DNA of 64,000 bases from Bacillus mojavensis RO-H-1 = KCTC 3706 (GCF_000245335.1 NZ_JH600294.1:186001-250000), one strand, 5' to 3'; positions 39,506 through 48,635 are shown, counted from the stretch's first letter. Translations and numbers: made by a program. Notes: generated by a model not told the origin, from the sequence alone.

Positions 39506-39781
39506 TTAGACTCCGGATAACAAAGTTCCACCTATAAACCAAAAGAAAGGGAATAGAAACAAAACTGAATTTAAGATAATTCCCCATATTGCCCACCGTT
39601 TACTTGTCTTTATTGAAGCTAATGCCAGCATTATCCCTATAGGGGAGAATAATAAAGGGCACAATACCGGCATTCCTTGCCACGGCATTGCAATAATCCC
39701 AGTCAAAAAATTAATTATTAATATCGCTGTGATAATTGGAAAAGCAAATGAAAATATGACTGCAGCTTTTTTAAAATTCAT
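39506..39781 (-). CDS. 91-residue membrane protein (copy 1)
   Basis: Three helices with the striking segment IINFLTGIIAMPWQGMPVLCPLLFSPIGIMLALASIKTSKR and an ending PFFWFIGGTLLSGV. The paralogue at 54027-54302 is the same length and about two-thirds identical by eye. ATG follows CGGAGATTTATTTTAAT. Function unknown; it heads the minus-strand pair of the module. Confidence 0.73.
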   Translation of the reverse strand: MNFKKAAVIFSFAFPIITAILIINFLTGIIAMPWQGMPVLCPLLFSPIGIMLALASIKTSKRWAIWGIILNSVLFLFPFFWFIGGTLLSGV

Positions 39782-40296
39782 ATTAAAATAAATCTCCGTT
39801 CTCTTTAAAATCGTAGTTTTATTAAGACGTCATTGGCTCTATTGCTTCAAACATCAGGGTCATTAATAATTTCAATAGTTGCTTCAGATAACAATGAAAT
39901 TAATTCTTCCGTATATTTCGAGAAGATGGTGAATTTATCTAAGTATTCTATGTATTGAGCAAACAACTATTAAAGTTTAAAAAAGATCGGCAGATGCATG
40001 AACATCTAACCGATCGGCAATAGTATAGCTTCCTCTAAGTAGCTTCACAGTATATGATTCTGAAACTTCCACACTCAAACACTCTGTGTCCTCCCGGTTC
40101 GTTACAGTTTCCTTCGTTGTTACAGTAAAGCTGGTGATGGCTTATCGGATATACTCATCGCTTTTACCGGTATAGTCATAACTATTGGCAGCTATTAAAA
40201 CCTCAGCGATAACACTGTGCCAGATGCGGTGGCAATTTTCTGATGAAGCCTCATATTCTTGTCCATGGGATTAAGTTTTGTCGTTGGAGGTTAACA
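39782..40296 (-). pseudogene. gene remnants between the membrane module and the LPMO
   Basis: Two decayed minus-strand coding frames. From about 40265 to 39977 a frame reads HGQEYEASSENCHRIWHSVI, then SYDYTGKSDEYIR, an in-frame TAA, and continues ITSFTVTTKETVTNRED to RLDVHASADLF. It has no start. A second, shorter piece (FAQYIEYLDKFTIFSKYTEEL to IINDPDV, near 39969-39850) follows. Neither family is recognised; the composition looks like phage or secreted-protein debris. Confidence 0.5.
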
Positions 40297-40917
40297 TCAT
40301 TGCATTAGGTTTACATCAATTACATTATAAAAGGCATTAGAGGTATCCGCAACGTCCCACACCCCTAGAATGACATGATAACCACTGCGATCAGTTGGTA
40401 CATAAATCTTATGAGAAAGATTAGTATCTGCCTTTGAACCATCGTGATCTACTGTTCCAATTAATTCAAACTCATCTCTTGTTAACGGTTTGTTTGGATT
40501 CCAATCTTTCTTGGTTATATAATAGTGCCACTTTGATGTAGCGTGAGGAGCAGTATAGTGCCAAGTAAAGGTGTTTAGACCTCCGTGCATGTTTTGTTTT
40601 ACCCAATAATCTGCAGTCTGCCTGTCTAGTCCAAAGTCAATTTGACCAGAGCCTCCATTTGCAGATGCAATTTTTCCATCTGGTGGACCCGCGGATGGAA
40701 AACCTTTTGGGCCTTCTACCGATTGAGGACTATCAACTACAGAACCATATTTTTGTGTAGCTGCCGTCCAACCAATTATTTGTTTTTCTAATGACCCCAT
40801 GTACGCTCTACTGGCAGGTTCTTTTATATACCCGTGTGCAGATACATCACCTGCAAATAAAGTAACACCAACACCTAGAACAGCAGTTAGAACAGCGCCT
40901 TTGATAAAACCCTTCAT
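40297..40917 (-). CDS. AA10 lytic polysaccharide monooxygenase (chitin-binding type)
   Basis: 206 residues. After a signal peptide ending GDVSA, the mature protein starts at HGYIKEPASRAYM: the N-terminal His of the copper histidine brace. The second copper His is in FTWHYTAPHATSKWHYYITK. Further AA10 marks: DGKIASANGG, DYWVKQNMHGG, NVIDVNL at the end. It oxidatively cleaves crystalline chitin or cellulose and aids other hydrolases; substrate preference cannot be read. ATG 40917 lies 12 bases after GGGAGG, rather long; the frame is open upstream. Confidence 0.92.
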   Translation of the reverse strand: MKGFIKGAVLTAVLGVGVTLFAGDVSAHGYIKEPASRAYMGSLEKQIIGWTAATQKYGSVVDSPQSVEGPKGFPSAGPPDGKIASANGGSGQIDFGLDRQTADYWVKQNMHGGLNTFTWHYTAPHATSKWHYYITKKDWNPNKPLTRDEFELIGTVDHDGSKADTNLSHKIYVPTDRSGYHVILGVWDVADTSNAFYNVIDVNLMQ

Positions 40918-41223
40918 TACCAACTCATTCCTCCCTTTGCTGTAACGTTTTTCTCTTTCCTGATATAATAATTCATTATATGTCAGGTAATCTCCTTCTT
41001 TATTTTTGATGGCAAGCACTCTTCAATCTCTACTTTGGCAACTCCAAAACACATATCATATGCAGCATCATTTAACCATGCGGCTCGATATATGTGATTC
41101 TTAAAGTGATTCACCAATTTATTACTTGAATCATTCTTGTCTAAAGTTTTGTTCTTTTTACCTAAACGGGCAGGTATAATGAAACTGTAAAAAGAAAACA
41201 AAAAAATCTTAAGGAGGATTTTT

Positions 41224-41727
41224 GTGTTTCAAACCTTAGACCATTTTTTGAAATCATGGGAGTTCGAAGCCGATGCTACACAGAAACTGCTAAATAGTCT
41301 AACTGATGAATCACTTAAACAAGAAATCACTTCACAAAATTGGACTTTAGGCCGTATTGCTTGGCATACTGTTGCAGCCATTCGCATCATTACCTCAAAT
41401 ACAGACTTAACATTTCATGCCCCTGCTGATGATTACCCTGTTCCTACTTCGGCTCAGTTTATAGCAGACAGCTATCATCAAGCCAGTAATGCATTTGTAC
41501 AAGCATTAAAAAACCAATGGACGGATCATACACTTCAAGAACGCATCAACTTTATTGGTCAACAATTGCCAAATGGTTCACTTTTGATGTTTTTGATTCA
41601 ACATCAAAATCACCACCGAGGACAAATGACTGTTCTTATGAGACAAGCAGGATTAACTGTTCCGGGTATTTATGGTCCAGCAAAAGAGGAATGGACAACA
41701 TTTGGTTTGGAACCCCCGCAAATGTAA
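41224..41727 (+). CDS. DinB-superfamily metal-binding protein
   Basis: 167 residues, four-helix bundle of the DinB/YfiT fold. The three metal-binding histidines are visible: WHTVAAIR near residue 48 and HQNHHRGQM near residue 130. Members often act as thiol-dependent S-transferases, but the substrate is unknown here. GTG start behind AAGGAGGATTTTT, a very strong ribosome-binding site. A hairpin (AGCATGT / ACATGCT, 41770-41805) follows the gene. Confidence 0.85.
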   Translation: MFQTLDHFLKSWEFEADATQKLLNSLTDESLKQEITSQNWTLGRIAWHTVAAIRIITSNTDLTFHAPADDYPVPTSAQFIADSYHQASNAFVQALKNQWTDHTLQERINFIGQQLPNGSLLMFLIQHQNHHRGQMTVLMRQAGLTVPGIYGPAKEEWTTFGLEPPQM

Positions 41728-41910
41728 ACAAACTTTTTTATAAAGAAGTTAACCCATTACAATATATAAAAGCATGTGTTGATCAATTTTTTTCAAAACA
41801 TGCTCTTTTCTTTTGTTCACATTAGAAATAATGTCTGGCATTTTTTTAATCTCTTTTTAAATTGTGTTGATACACATTAAAATGGGTAAAAATTTATTAA
41901 GGTGATTTCT

Positions 41911-42150
41911 TTGAATAATGATCAAAAAGGTACTCATTACTCTTCATTTATTTTTTCAACGATAATGGTGTTGTTGGTCGCAATCTTTCCTCCATACACT
42001 TCTTGGTTTGTGACTGTCTTCTTTTTGGGCTTTGCACTTATATATACTTTCCAAATACATAAAGCAAGTTCGTCAAAAGCAATTTCTTATATTTCATATT
42101 TCTTGTTCATCGTTGCGTTGGTTTACACATTAGTAAATATATCGTTTTAA
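41911..42150 (+). CDS. small membrane protein, TTG start
   Basis: 79 residues with two or three transmembrane helices (FSTIMVLLVAIFPPYTSWFVTVFFLGFALIYTF and ISYISYFLFIVALVYTLVNI). TTG at 41911 follows AAGGTGATTTC; a GTG at 41902 overlaps that ribosome-binding site and is rejected. Not recognised. The hairpin CCTCCCAGAAAGGGAGG follows at 42153. Confidence 0.65.
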   Translation: MNNDQKGTHYSSFIFSTIMVLLVAIFPPYTSWFVTVFFLGFALIYTFQIHKASSSKAISYISYFLFIVALVYTLVNISF

Positions 42151-42473
42151 GCCTCCCAGAAAGGGAGGATTTTTGTTTAAACTCTATTCAGCGACCTTTG
42201 GGTCACCTCTATCTGTAATGAGAAAGCTATCAGATCCAGCAAAATACGATGACCAATGCAAACCCTAGTGCCTGACAAGATACTTCATATTTAAATTATT
42301 GTACTCACCCTTAATATGAGAGTCTTTCTTATTCTTAATTATATTGTAATAGGGTTTTAAGCCTCCTTGGATACTGAATTTATTACAGTATTCATTGGCA
42401 TATACCAACTTACCATTTCTACCTGCAATTTATCGTTTTTGAATTGTGAGGAGGTTGCTTCTGTCCACTCTTT

Positions 42474-42692
42474 TTAAGTTAACTCATTTTTGCCGATATA
42501 AAAGCTCGATAACTTTTTATAAAAGTTAGACTTTTTGTTCTTAACAGTCCCATCTTTAACGAGGATAACGTTTTGAGGATCTGGTTCAACTACCGAGATA
42601 TTTTTAATTTGCTTAAGGCTTATATTTGATGAAGAAGGATTATATGAAGGTGTCTGTTGAGAGCAAGAGCAAAAAATTAAAAGCATTCTCAT
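42474..42692 (-). CDS. possible small lipoprotein or fragment
   Basis: 72 codons: MRMLLIFCSCSQQTPSYNPS, then SLKQIKNISVVEPDPQNVILVKDGTVKNKKSNFYKKLSSFYIG. The LLIFCSC start resembles a truncated lipoprotein signal, and no ribosome-binding site is visible. Probably the remainder of a longer lipoprotein. On the other strand near 42725-42797 a short coding-like piece (KPDVEYPTSNAKAVRLVENDL) is also visible. The region 42151-42955 otherwise holds no gene. Confidence 0.4.
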   Translation of the reverse strand: MRMLLIFCSCSQQTPSYNPSSSNISLKQIKNISVVEPDPQNVILVKDGTVKNKKSNFYKKLSSFYIGKNELT

Positions 42693-42955
42693 TTAATACT
42701 ATTCCATTAAACTTATAGGGAAAGTTAAAACCTGATGTAGAATACCCTACCAGCAATGCCAAGGCCGTTCGCCTAGTAGAAAACGACCTTTAACCATTAC
42801 TAACGATTTTAATAATCATTTACCATGCCCGAGGCATATATTAGAATTCCAACTAAAAGACTGTCGCCTCTTAGTAACTCACAACCACAATGATTATAAA
42901 ACTTCTCAAGGAACGATCAGCAGCCCGTTAGCTACCCCTGATTAAAGATGAGCTG

Positions 42956-43911
<956 letters not shown>

Positions 43912-44345
43912 GATTGTGAAGTCATTTTAGCTGCCCCAGGTGGTGCCTATGAAGCTCTAATGGACGTTTCGTGTCCAAAAAATCAGATCATAAGATTGGT
44001 TACTGTGTCTTCGATGTTATCTACAAAGACGGACAGTCAAAGGAAACGGACTCGCTTACTTCAATCTGGCCAAAGAAAAGAATTTAGAGGGAATCGTGCT
44101 CAAGAAAGCTGATCCCCCTTATGAAATTAATAAACGTTCTCATAATTAGCTCAAAGTGATCAATTACGATTACACTGAAGTACTCATAACCGACTACACC
44201 AAGAAGGATATAACATTCCTTCTGTCTTACCCTGATGGAACTGCAGCTGGGTTTATGGAATTCATGCCACATGCAGAACAAAGTAAGTTCCACTCTATGA
44301 AACAAGTAAAGTCTGAATCTGATGAATATGAGAGTTTAATCTCTC
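43912..44345 (+). pseudogene. ATP-dependent DNA ligase remnant (SPbeta LigB-like)
   Basis: C-terminal half of a phage-type ATP-dependent DNA ligase. Readable pieces: GGAYEALMD, then after a one-base shift VSKKSDHKIGYCVFDVIYKDGQS (motif III region), a gap, then AYFNLAKEKNLEGIVLKKA (motif IV, EGIVLK) and INKRSHN, a TAG where Trp is expected (44146-44148), and LKVINYDYTEVLI (motif V, KVINYDY). Frameshift, internal deletion and nonsense codon make it non-functional. It resembles YoqV of SPbeta, supporting a prophage origin for this zone. Confidence 0.75.
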
Positions 44346-44386
44346 CGTTACATAACTCTTTACTGCCAAGCCCTTTAAAATTGAAT

Positions 44387-44415
44387 GAAAATTTAGTACA
44401 TAGATTAATTAGTTA
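44387..44415 (-). promoter_or_regulatory. consensus Ter site, minus orientation
   Basis: On the minus strand TAACTAATTAAT followed by CTATGTACTAAATTTTC fits the full B. subtilis Ter consensus (KMACTAANWNNWCTATGTACYAAATNTTC) without mismatch. It has the same orientation as the sites at 2382 and 24094. Confidence 0.9.
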
Positions 44416-44626
44416 CTCTCTATTAAATAAATGTTTTATTCCAAGTTTCATTTCATCTTTATTAATGAAAGCAGCCATATGAATGCCATATAAAAGAGAG
44501 TTCATTTTTCAGCTCCTTGAAATCTAAATAGCATCACGATTTTAAGTTAAGTTTAAAGAGTATCATCTTGAGAAACTCTCCTTTAATTGGTAAGCTGACA
44601 CATAGGTCATAAAAGCAGGTGATATC

Positions 44627-45001
44627 TTGAATAAAAGAATCAGAATAATTGGATTAATTGTTTCCTTAATTGTTCAAGGGTTTTCAGCAAGTGATTCGTT
44701 GACTCATGAAATTGCTATGGTTTCTCTATTTGTATTCTTAATGATTTATAATTTCGAACATGCCAAGGATTTCTCTAAAAAATCTCTAATAGCATTAGGA
44801 GCAATTTTTACAATTCTAATGCTAGGTATTTATCAGCTCCTTTCCTTGACCGGTGATTACTTTGATAGCCACAACGTAAATATTGGACTTATCATCTTAC
44901 TTGAGATCGCTTTGATCATTGTATTGGTATCTATTGCATTGAATTTAATGAAGCTTATTGCGAATCGGTTAAGGAAAACGCCTCATGGCAAAGAGTTTTA
45001 A
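44627..45001 (+). CDS. four-helix membrane protein, TTG start
   Basis: 124 residues with four predicted helices (IIGLIVSLIVQGFSASD, IAMVSLFVFLMIYNF, LIALGAIFTILMLGIYQLLSL, IGLIILLEIALIIVLVSIALNLM) and a basic tail. TTG at 44627 follows AGCAGGTGATATC. A perfect hairpin (GGCAAAGAGTT / AACTCTTTGCC, 44987-45012) overlaps its end. Not recognised. Confidence 0.65.
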   Translation: MNKRIRIIGLIVSLIVQGFSASDSLTHEIAMVSLFVFLMIYNFEHAKDFSKKSLIALGAIFTILMLGIYQLLSLTGDYFDSHNVNIGLIILLEIALIIVLVSIALNLMKLIANRLRKTPHGKEF

Positions 45002-45012
45002 CTCTTTGCCTT

Positions 45013-45275
45013 GTGGTCTCTTATGTATGAAATCACAAGTAATATCAAATTTCTCAGGTTCCATTTCCTCTGTTTCTCGCTGCGCAACCCAAAAAACTTG
45101 TTTCAGCATTTCCAGCCTTCGCTGCAAGTACAAGCCCGGATCAGGGAATTGCAAATGTTACAAATGATGATTTTAAAGCCCAAGCTATCAAATGGGATCT
45201 ACCTAGCACTACAGGTATTTTTGCCAACACATTTGAAAAAGACGGAATCCGCTGGTAAAAAGGATTACAAAAGTC
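45013..45275. other. region of decayed coding frames
   Basis: Both strands show fragmentary coding-like frames. Plus: VSAFPAFAASTSPDQGIANV, then IKWDLPSTTGIFANTFEKDGIRW and a stop at 45258. Minus: LQRRLEMLKQVFWVAQRETE down to about 44969. Neither has a start signal or a recognised family, so no gene is called. Confidence 0.35.
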
Positions 45276-45606
45276 TCAGAAGGACATTGGATTCGCCATT
45301 ACGAAGGTGTACGAATATAAAGATTGCAATTGGGGGCTTCTAGCTCCCTTTTTTAACCTCAAGAACTTCTTCTCGAGTATGATTGAAATATTTGTGCCTA
45401 GAACCTTAAGTTTATTCGTATACAACAACGACCCCTCATCATTGGCTAAAAACAGATCTTCCCCATTTGATAAGTGCACCCAAAAAGCTTTCTCTGGTTC
45501 ATCCCTATAGTCATAAATTGCGACTACCTTTTTATTTGACTCCGCTTATTGGTTTTCCGACAGTTATTTTTGTATTCTCTTTAGGCAAAATAATCGATTT
45601 AATCAT
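45276..45606 (-). pseudogene. frameshifted small gene downstream of the secreted protein
   Basis: From ATG 45606 the frame reads MIKSIILPKENTKITVGKPISG and stops at 45529. In the next frame it continues ESNKKVVAIYDYRDEPEKAF, WVHLSNGEDLFLANDEGSLLYT and KVLGTNISIILEKKFLRLKKG to 45276. One base change near 45535 would rejoin them into about 110 residues. Family not recognised. The frame of the upstream gene runs straight into this one after its stop codon, so the two may once have been a single ORF. Confidence 0.5.
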
Positions 45607-45651
45607 AAACTCCAATCCAAGTTTGACGACGTTTGTACCTTCAAGTAACTT

Positions 45652-46104
45652 CTAATCACAAGATTGAATATTATTCGTTAACACACTTGGTCCCAACTGT
45701 TGAGTTCTAGAATTAGTTAGACGAACTTGAACTTTAACATTCTTCATTTCGGCTGTAATTAAGTCAAACCTTCCCGCCCAACTAGGGCTCTCTTCCTCAG
45801 GAGTAGGATAAAGTTTAAACCGCCAACTAATCTCACCTGGTATAGTAGCAAATCCTTCGTAACTGTCGTAATTTCCAAAAGAAGAAGGAGCAGGAAGATG
45901 GACAGCAAGAATGCTTATATTGGTTCTGGCAGCACTCGGCGGGTTCAATTGCACCTTATAGATTAATGCTACACCTTTAGCATTTTTAAGATTTTTATTT
46001 ACCGGCTCCAGTATTACACTGCAAGGCATTGGACTCGCGTTTGTTTGAAGGGGATAGGCAACAATCATACTTAATAAGGATAAAACTAAAATAAATTGTT
46101 TCAT
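45652..46104 (-). CDS. secreted hypothetical protein
   Basis: 150 residues with a Sec signal peptide (LVLSLLSMIVAYPLQTNA-S) and a beta-sandwich-like mature domain: MPCSVILEPVNKNLKNAKGVALIYKVQLNPPSAARTNISILAVHLP with two cysteines at the ends (CSV and QSCD), probably a disulfide. ATG follows GAGGAGCTTTCA. Not recognised. Codons read without interruption, unlike its neighbours. Confidence 0.7.
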   Translation of the reverse strand: MKQFILVLSLLSMIVAYPLQTNASPMPCSVILEPVNKNLKNAKGVALIYKVQLNPPSAARTNISILAVHLPAPSSFGNYDSYEGFATIPGEISWRFKLYPTPEEESPSWAGRFDLITAEMKNVKVQVRLTNSRTQQLGPSVLTNNIQSCD

Positions 46105-46644
46105 TGAAAGCTCCTCACAATTTTTTCGTTAATTTTCCTGATTTCTGGATTGATTATTCATATGTATTTAATTAAAACTTCATTTTTTTATTTAATCCCT
46201 TCAGAAAAATGCTCTTCCTAAATTATTGTTTCTCCCTTTGCACAAGTATTTAAATTTCCTTAACTTCCTCTGTTCAAGTGAACATCATATTTATGTTTTA
46301 TAAAGCATCAAAAATCCTTATGTTTACTACTTTTTTAGCTCTTTTTAAATTTTTATGATAAGGATGTTATCTAAATAAGAAACCTGTTAATTGTAGAGGA
46401 AATATGATTTGACTGTATATGGTGACGATTTGACAGAGAAATTTAATGCCCTCCTAACTGCTTTAACCAATGGATCATATTGTTGGCCCAACTATTCAAG
46501 GAATGTCTGATAGTGAACAGGCATTGGAATATGATTCACCAAAAAAACCCCCTATCCATCTCTTGTTTTTCCGTTTTTTAAGTTATATTAATCTTCCTTA
46601 TTCATTTAAATATGATAAAATATTACATATTTAGATATTTAATA
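46105..46644. other. upstream region of the rap remnant
   Basis: No intact gene. Near 46507-46541 the bases TCTGATAGTGAACAGGC and onward, encoding SDSEQALEYDSP, have a clear match at 56850-56884 upstream of rapK, showing that this interval and the rapK upstream region share ancestry. Confidence 0.55.
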
Positions 46645-46650
46645 TAGAAG

Positions 46651-46770
46651 GGAGATGCAGCGAAGTATTACAATGAAAAAGGAGACCATAAAGTGGCTGT
46701 TGCTTATTATGAGAAAGTGCTTTATGCCCGTAAACAAATTCAGAGAGGGGATTGTCTTTATGAAACTTAA
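46651..46770 (+). pseudogene. C-terminal remnant of a Rap phosphatase
   Basis: Only the last 40 or so codons of a Rap (TPR-containing response-regulator phosphatase/antiactivator) remain: GDAAKYYNEKGDHKVAVAYY, then EKVLYARKQIQRGDCLYET and TAA. The QIQRGDCLYE ending is characteristic of Rap C-termini. The stop overlaps the phr start by the usual rap-phr arrangement. The rest of the gene appears deleted relative to the rapK unit. Confidence 0.75.
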
Positions 46771-46936
46771 GCATGCATCTGTCTTTATTTTAGCCATTGT
46801 TTTAATTGGATTTGTAAGCAATTATTTAACTAACACTCAAAAAGATGTCCAAGAAGCACGCAGAGGACATACAGCCAGTATTGGTTTTACTGATGGCCAT
46901 TCGTATGAAATTGTAAGCAAAGGACATACTTCTTAA
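46760..46936 (+). CDS. Phr-type signalling peptide precursor (orphan)
   Basis: 58 residues beginning inside the rap remnant. MKLKHASVFILAIVLIGFVS forms a signal-peptide hydrophobic core, followed by a short polar tail. Phr precursors are exported and trimmed to penta- or hexapeptides that inhibit Rap proteins. Two similar candidate peptides occur in the tail, ARRGHT and, at the C-terminus, SKGHTS. It is longer than the usual 40 or so residues, and its cognate Rap is gone, so it may act on another Rap or be decaying. Confidence 0.72.
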   Translation: MKLKHASVFILAIVLIGFVSNYLTNTQKDVQEARRGHTASIGFTDGHSYEIVSKGHTS

Positions 46937-46948
46937 TATGTTTTTCTT

Positions 46949-46981
46949 ATACCCCCTCCAAATTGAGGGGGGTTATTTTTA
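46949..46981 (+). terminator. terminator after the orphan phr
   Basis: ACCCCCTC / GAGGGGGGT stem followed by TATTTTT. Confidence 0.88.
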
Positions 46982-47240
46982 TGATTTATGTCCCCCAGTA
47001 AGTCCAGCTCTGTGAAGTGCAGTTCCTGCGGGTGTATAAGAGACTGCTCTCAGAATGGCTTTCGATCCATACTTGCTTCTAATCCCATCCATTACAAACC
47101 CGAGTTTCCTTCTCTTTTCATTATCCACTTTAAATAAACTCAACTGCTGATTAACCTCATCCTCAATATTTAATAGTGTGACTGAGATACTGCGCACAGT
47201 CTTACCCGAGTAAAACGTATGAAAGAGCATCAAGCAGTAT
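46979..47240 (-). pseudogene. 3' end of uvrX (Y-family polymerase), copy 1
   Basis: Last 85 codons of an UvrX/YqjW-type DNA polymerase V-like protein: LMLFHTFYSGKTVRSIS, QQLSLFKVDNEKRRKLGFVMDGIRSKYGSKAILRA and the family ending HRAGLTGGHKS. The frame is intact to the normal stop, but everything before YCLMLF is missing, with a TAA just upstream. A diverged second copy lies at 58322-59463 in the same orientation. Confidence 0.85.
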
Positions 47241-47245
47241 TAATC

Positions 47246-47544
47246 TTATTCATTATTCAATAATTCAAAACGTGCAATTTCCCATTCTTTTTTCGCTTTT
47301 AATGGTGTTGTATTAACCTTTTTCCCTGATTTTAAGTCAACTGTTCCAATTCTACCTTTGGAGCATCAGGGAATTTTTCTAGCAATTCTTTAACCTCTAC
47401 TTTACTTAAACCAAGGTGATAATGCAGATCCGATTCCTTATTCAAAGTCGGATAGTCTGAATAACTTCCTTTAGGGTTTTTGAAGTTTTTCAAACCATCG
47501 CTGATAAAGTAGCCCAATGCAACTAAGCCAATTCCTATCTACAT
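47246..47544 (-). pseudogene. YoaF-like small protein, broken
   Basis: Relative of YoaF: IGIGLVALGYFISDGLKNF, ESDLHYHLGLSKVEVKELLEKFPDAPK. Codon 2 after the ATG at 47544 is TAG, and near 47350 the frame shifts by one base. After the shift it reads RIGTVDLKSGKKVNTTPLKAKKEWEIARFELLNNE to the stop at 47246. Both lesions suggest real decay rather than sequencing error. Confidence 0.6.
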
Positions 47545-47592
47545 AAGATCCAAAGAGAACACCCTTTCCACTTATTAAATGAGATTAATCAT

Positions 47593-48306
47593 TTACTTTA
47601 TTTTCTCATTTTGTTCAAAAATAAAGAGCAAAGCTGATATTAGAATGAAGAGTTTAATGGAATCAACGTCTTCCCATGAATCTGGGGTATCTCTGCCATG
47701 CAAAATCCAGTTTCTATTTAACCCTTCCCCTCTATCATCTTTAAAACTCTTATAGGTAAAAAGCGAATTACCAATATATTCATGAAGAGATACCGAAAGA
47801 GCATAAGTGAGTTCATTTTCTTTTGGGTTAATTTTTTTCTCCCAGTGGCTTAACAAGTATGAACTATGTTTATTTGTTTTTAGAAACTTTGCTATTAATC
47901 CCTCAACTATAGTTATAAGTGAAGGAATTGTAATATGCCAATCCCCTCTTAGAAAGCAAGAAATACATTGAAACACTAAACTTTTAAATTCATTAGGGAT
48001 TCTTGTTTTAATTTCATCAAATTCTATCTTTAAATTAATTAAATCATCATTTGTATAATATTCATAAAATAGCTTATTTACTTGACTTGGTGATGTAAGG
48101 CCTAAAGCTTTTCTATATGTTAAAATATCCATGTTTGCCGTTAGAGCCCAGCCTATTTTAGTATTCAAGTCAATTGCCTTTTTAATTTCTGTTTCAGGAA
48201 AATTGCATAAATGCTCTTTTAAAATTCTAAAATCCTCTGAAATTTGGTTTCGCACTTTCTCAGAACCAAAATCATTGAATCCAAATAAATTCACTTTAAA
48301 ACACAA
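47593..48306 (-). CDS. HEPN-like protein (possible toxin/defence nuclease)
   Basis: 237 residues, helical. The C-terminus carries GLNRNWILHGRDTPDSWEDVDSIKLFILISALLF, with an R-x4-H motif followed by Gly as in HEPN-domain RNases and Abi-type proteins. The N-terminal 120 residues are helical with no known motif. Start TTG 48306 lies 8 bases after the stop of the 106-residue gene, so the two are translationally coupled; a GTG at 48294 is possible. The function (ribonuclease toxin or phage defence) is inference from the motif and the setting. Confidence 0.6.
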   Translation of the reverse strand: MCFKVNLFGFNDFGSEKVRNQISEDFRILKEHLCNFPETEIKKAIDLNTKIGWALTANMDILTYRKALGLTSPSQVNKLFYEYYTNDDLINLKIEFDEIKTRIPNEFKSLVFQCISCFLRGDWHITIPSLITIVEGLIAKFLKTNKHSSYLLSHWEKKINPKENELTYALSVSLHEYIGNSLFTYKSFKDDRGEGLNRNWILHGRDTPDSWEDVDSIKLFILISALLFIFEQNEKIK

Positions 48307-48314
48307 CTTTCTTT

Positions 48315-48635
48315 TTAGATTTGTTTTTTACGATCTAAGGTAACCATTATTGTATTAAGTTTATTATCTACCTCAATGGATGTACAAAATGAATGATCTT
48401 CATCAGTTTTTATCTCGATCATGCAATTGTTTTTTTCTTTTAAATGTTCAGATAGCATATTAGACAAGTTACCATCTGGAATTTTCGCCTGTAATTGCCC
48501 TACCTTACTGATGTCATAAGTAACATAAGGTTCTTGGATATCTTCATGAAGAACAATAGGCACAGATTCAATTTTACCTTCGTTTAAGCTATACTCTATA
48601 TATCTAACCTCTTCTTTTAAAGATCTATCTTTCAA
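48315..48635 (-). CDS. 106-residue partner of the HEPN-like gene
   Basis: Acidic/basic mixed small protein: EVRYIEYSLNEGKIESVPIVLHEDIQEPYVTYDISKVGQLQ, then EHLKEKNNCMIEIKTDEDHSFCTSIEVDNKLNTIMVTLD. Alternating hydrophobics suggest a beta-rich fold. TTG start behind GGGGGAAATATC. First gene of a two-gene unit with the HEPN-like protein; small-then-large order fits an antitoxin-toxin pair, but no antitoxin motif is visible. Confidence 0.6.
   Translation of the reverse strand: MKDRSLKEEVRYIEYSLNEGKIESVPIVLHEDIQEPYVTYDISKVGQLQAKIPDGNLSNMLSEHLKEKNNCMIEIKTDEDHSFCTSIEVDNKLNTIMVTLDRKKQI

Noticed and set aside
44084-44305. Minus-strand frame opposite the ligase remnant
   Set aside because: Ligase motifs IV and V on the plus strand account for the sequence.
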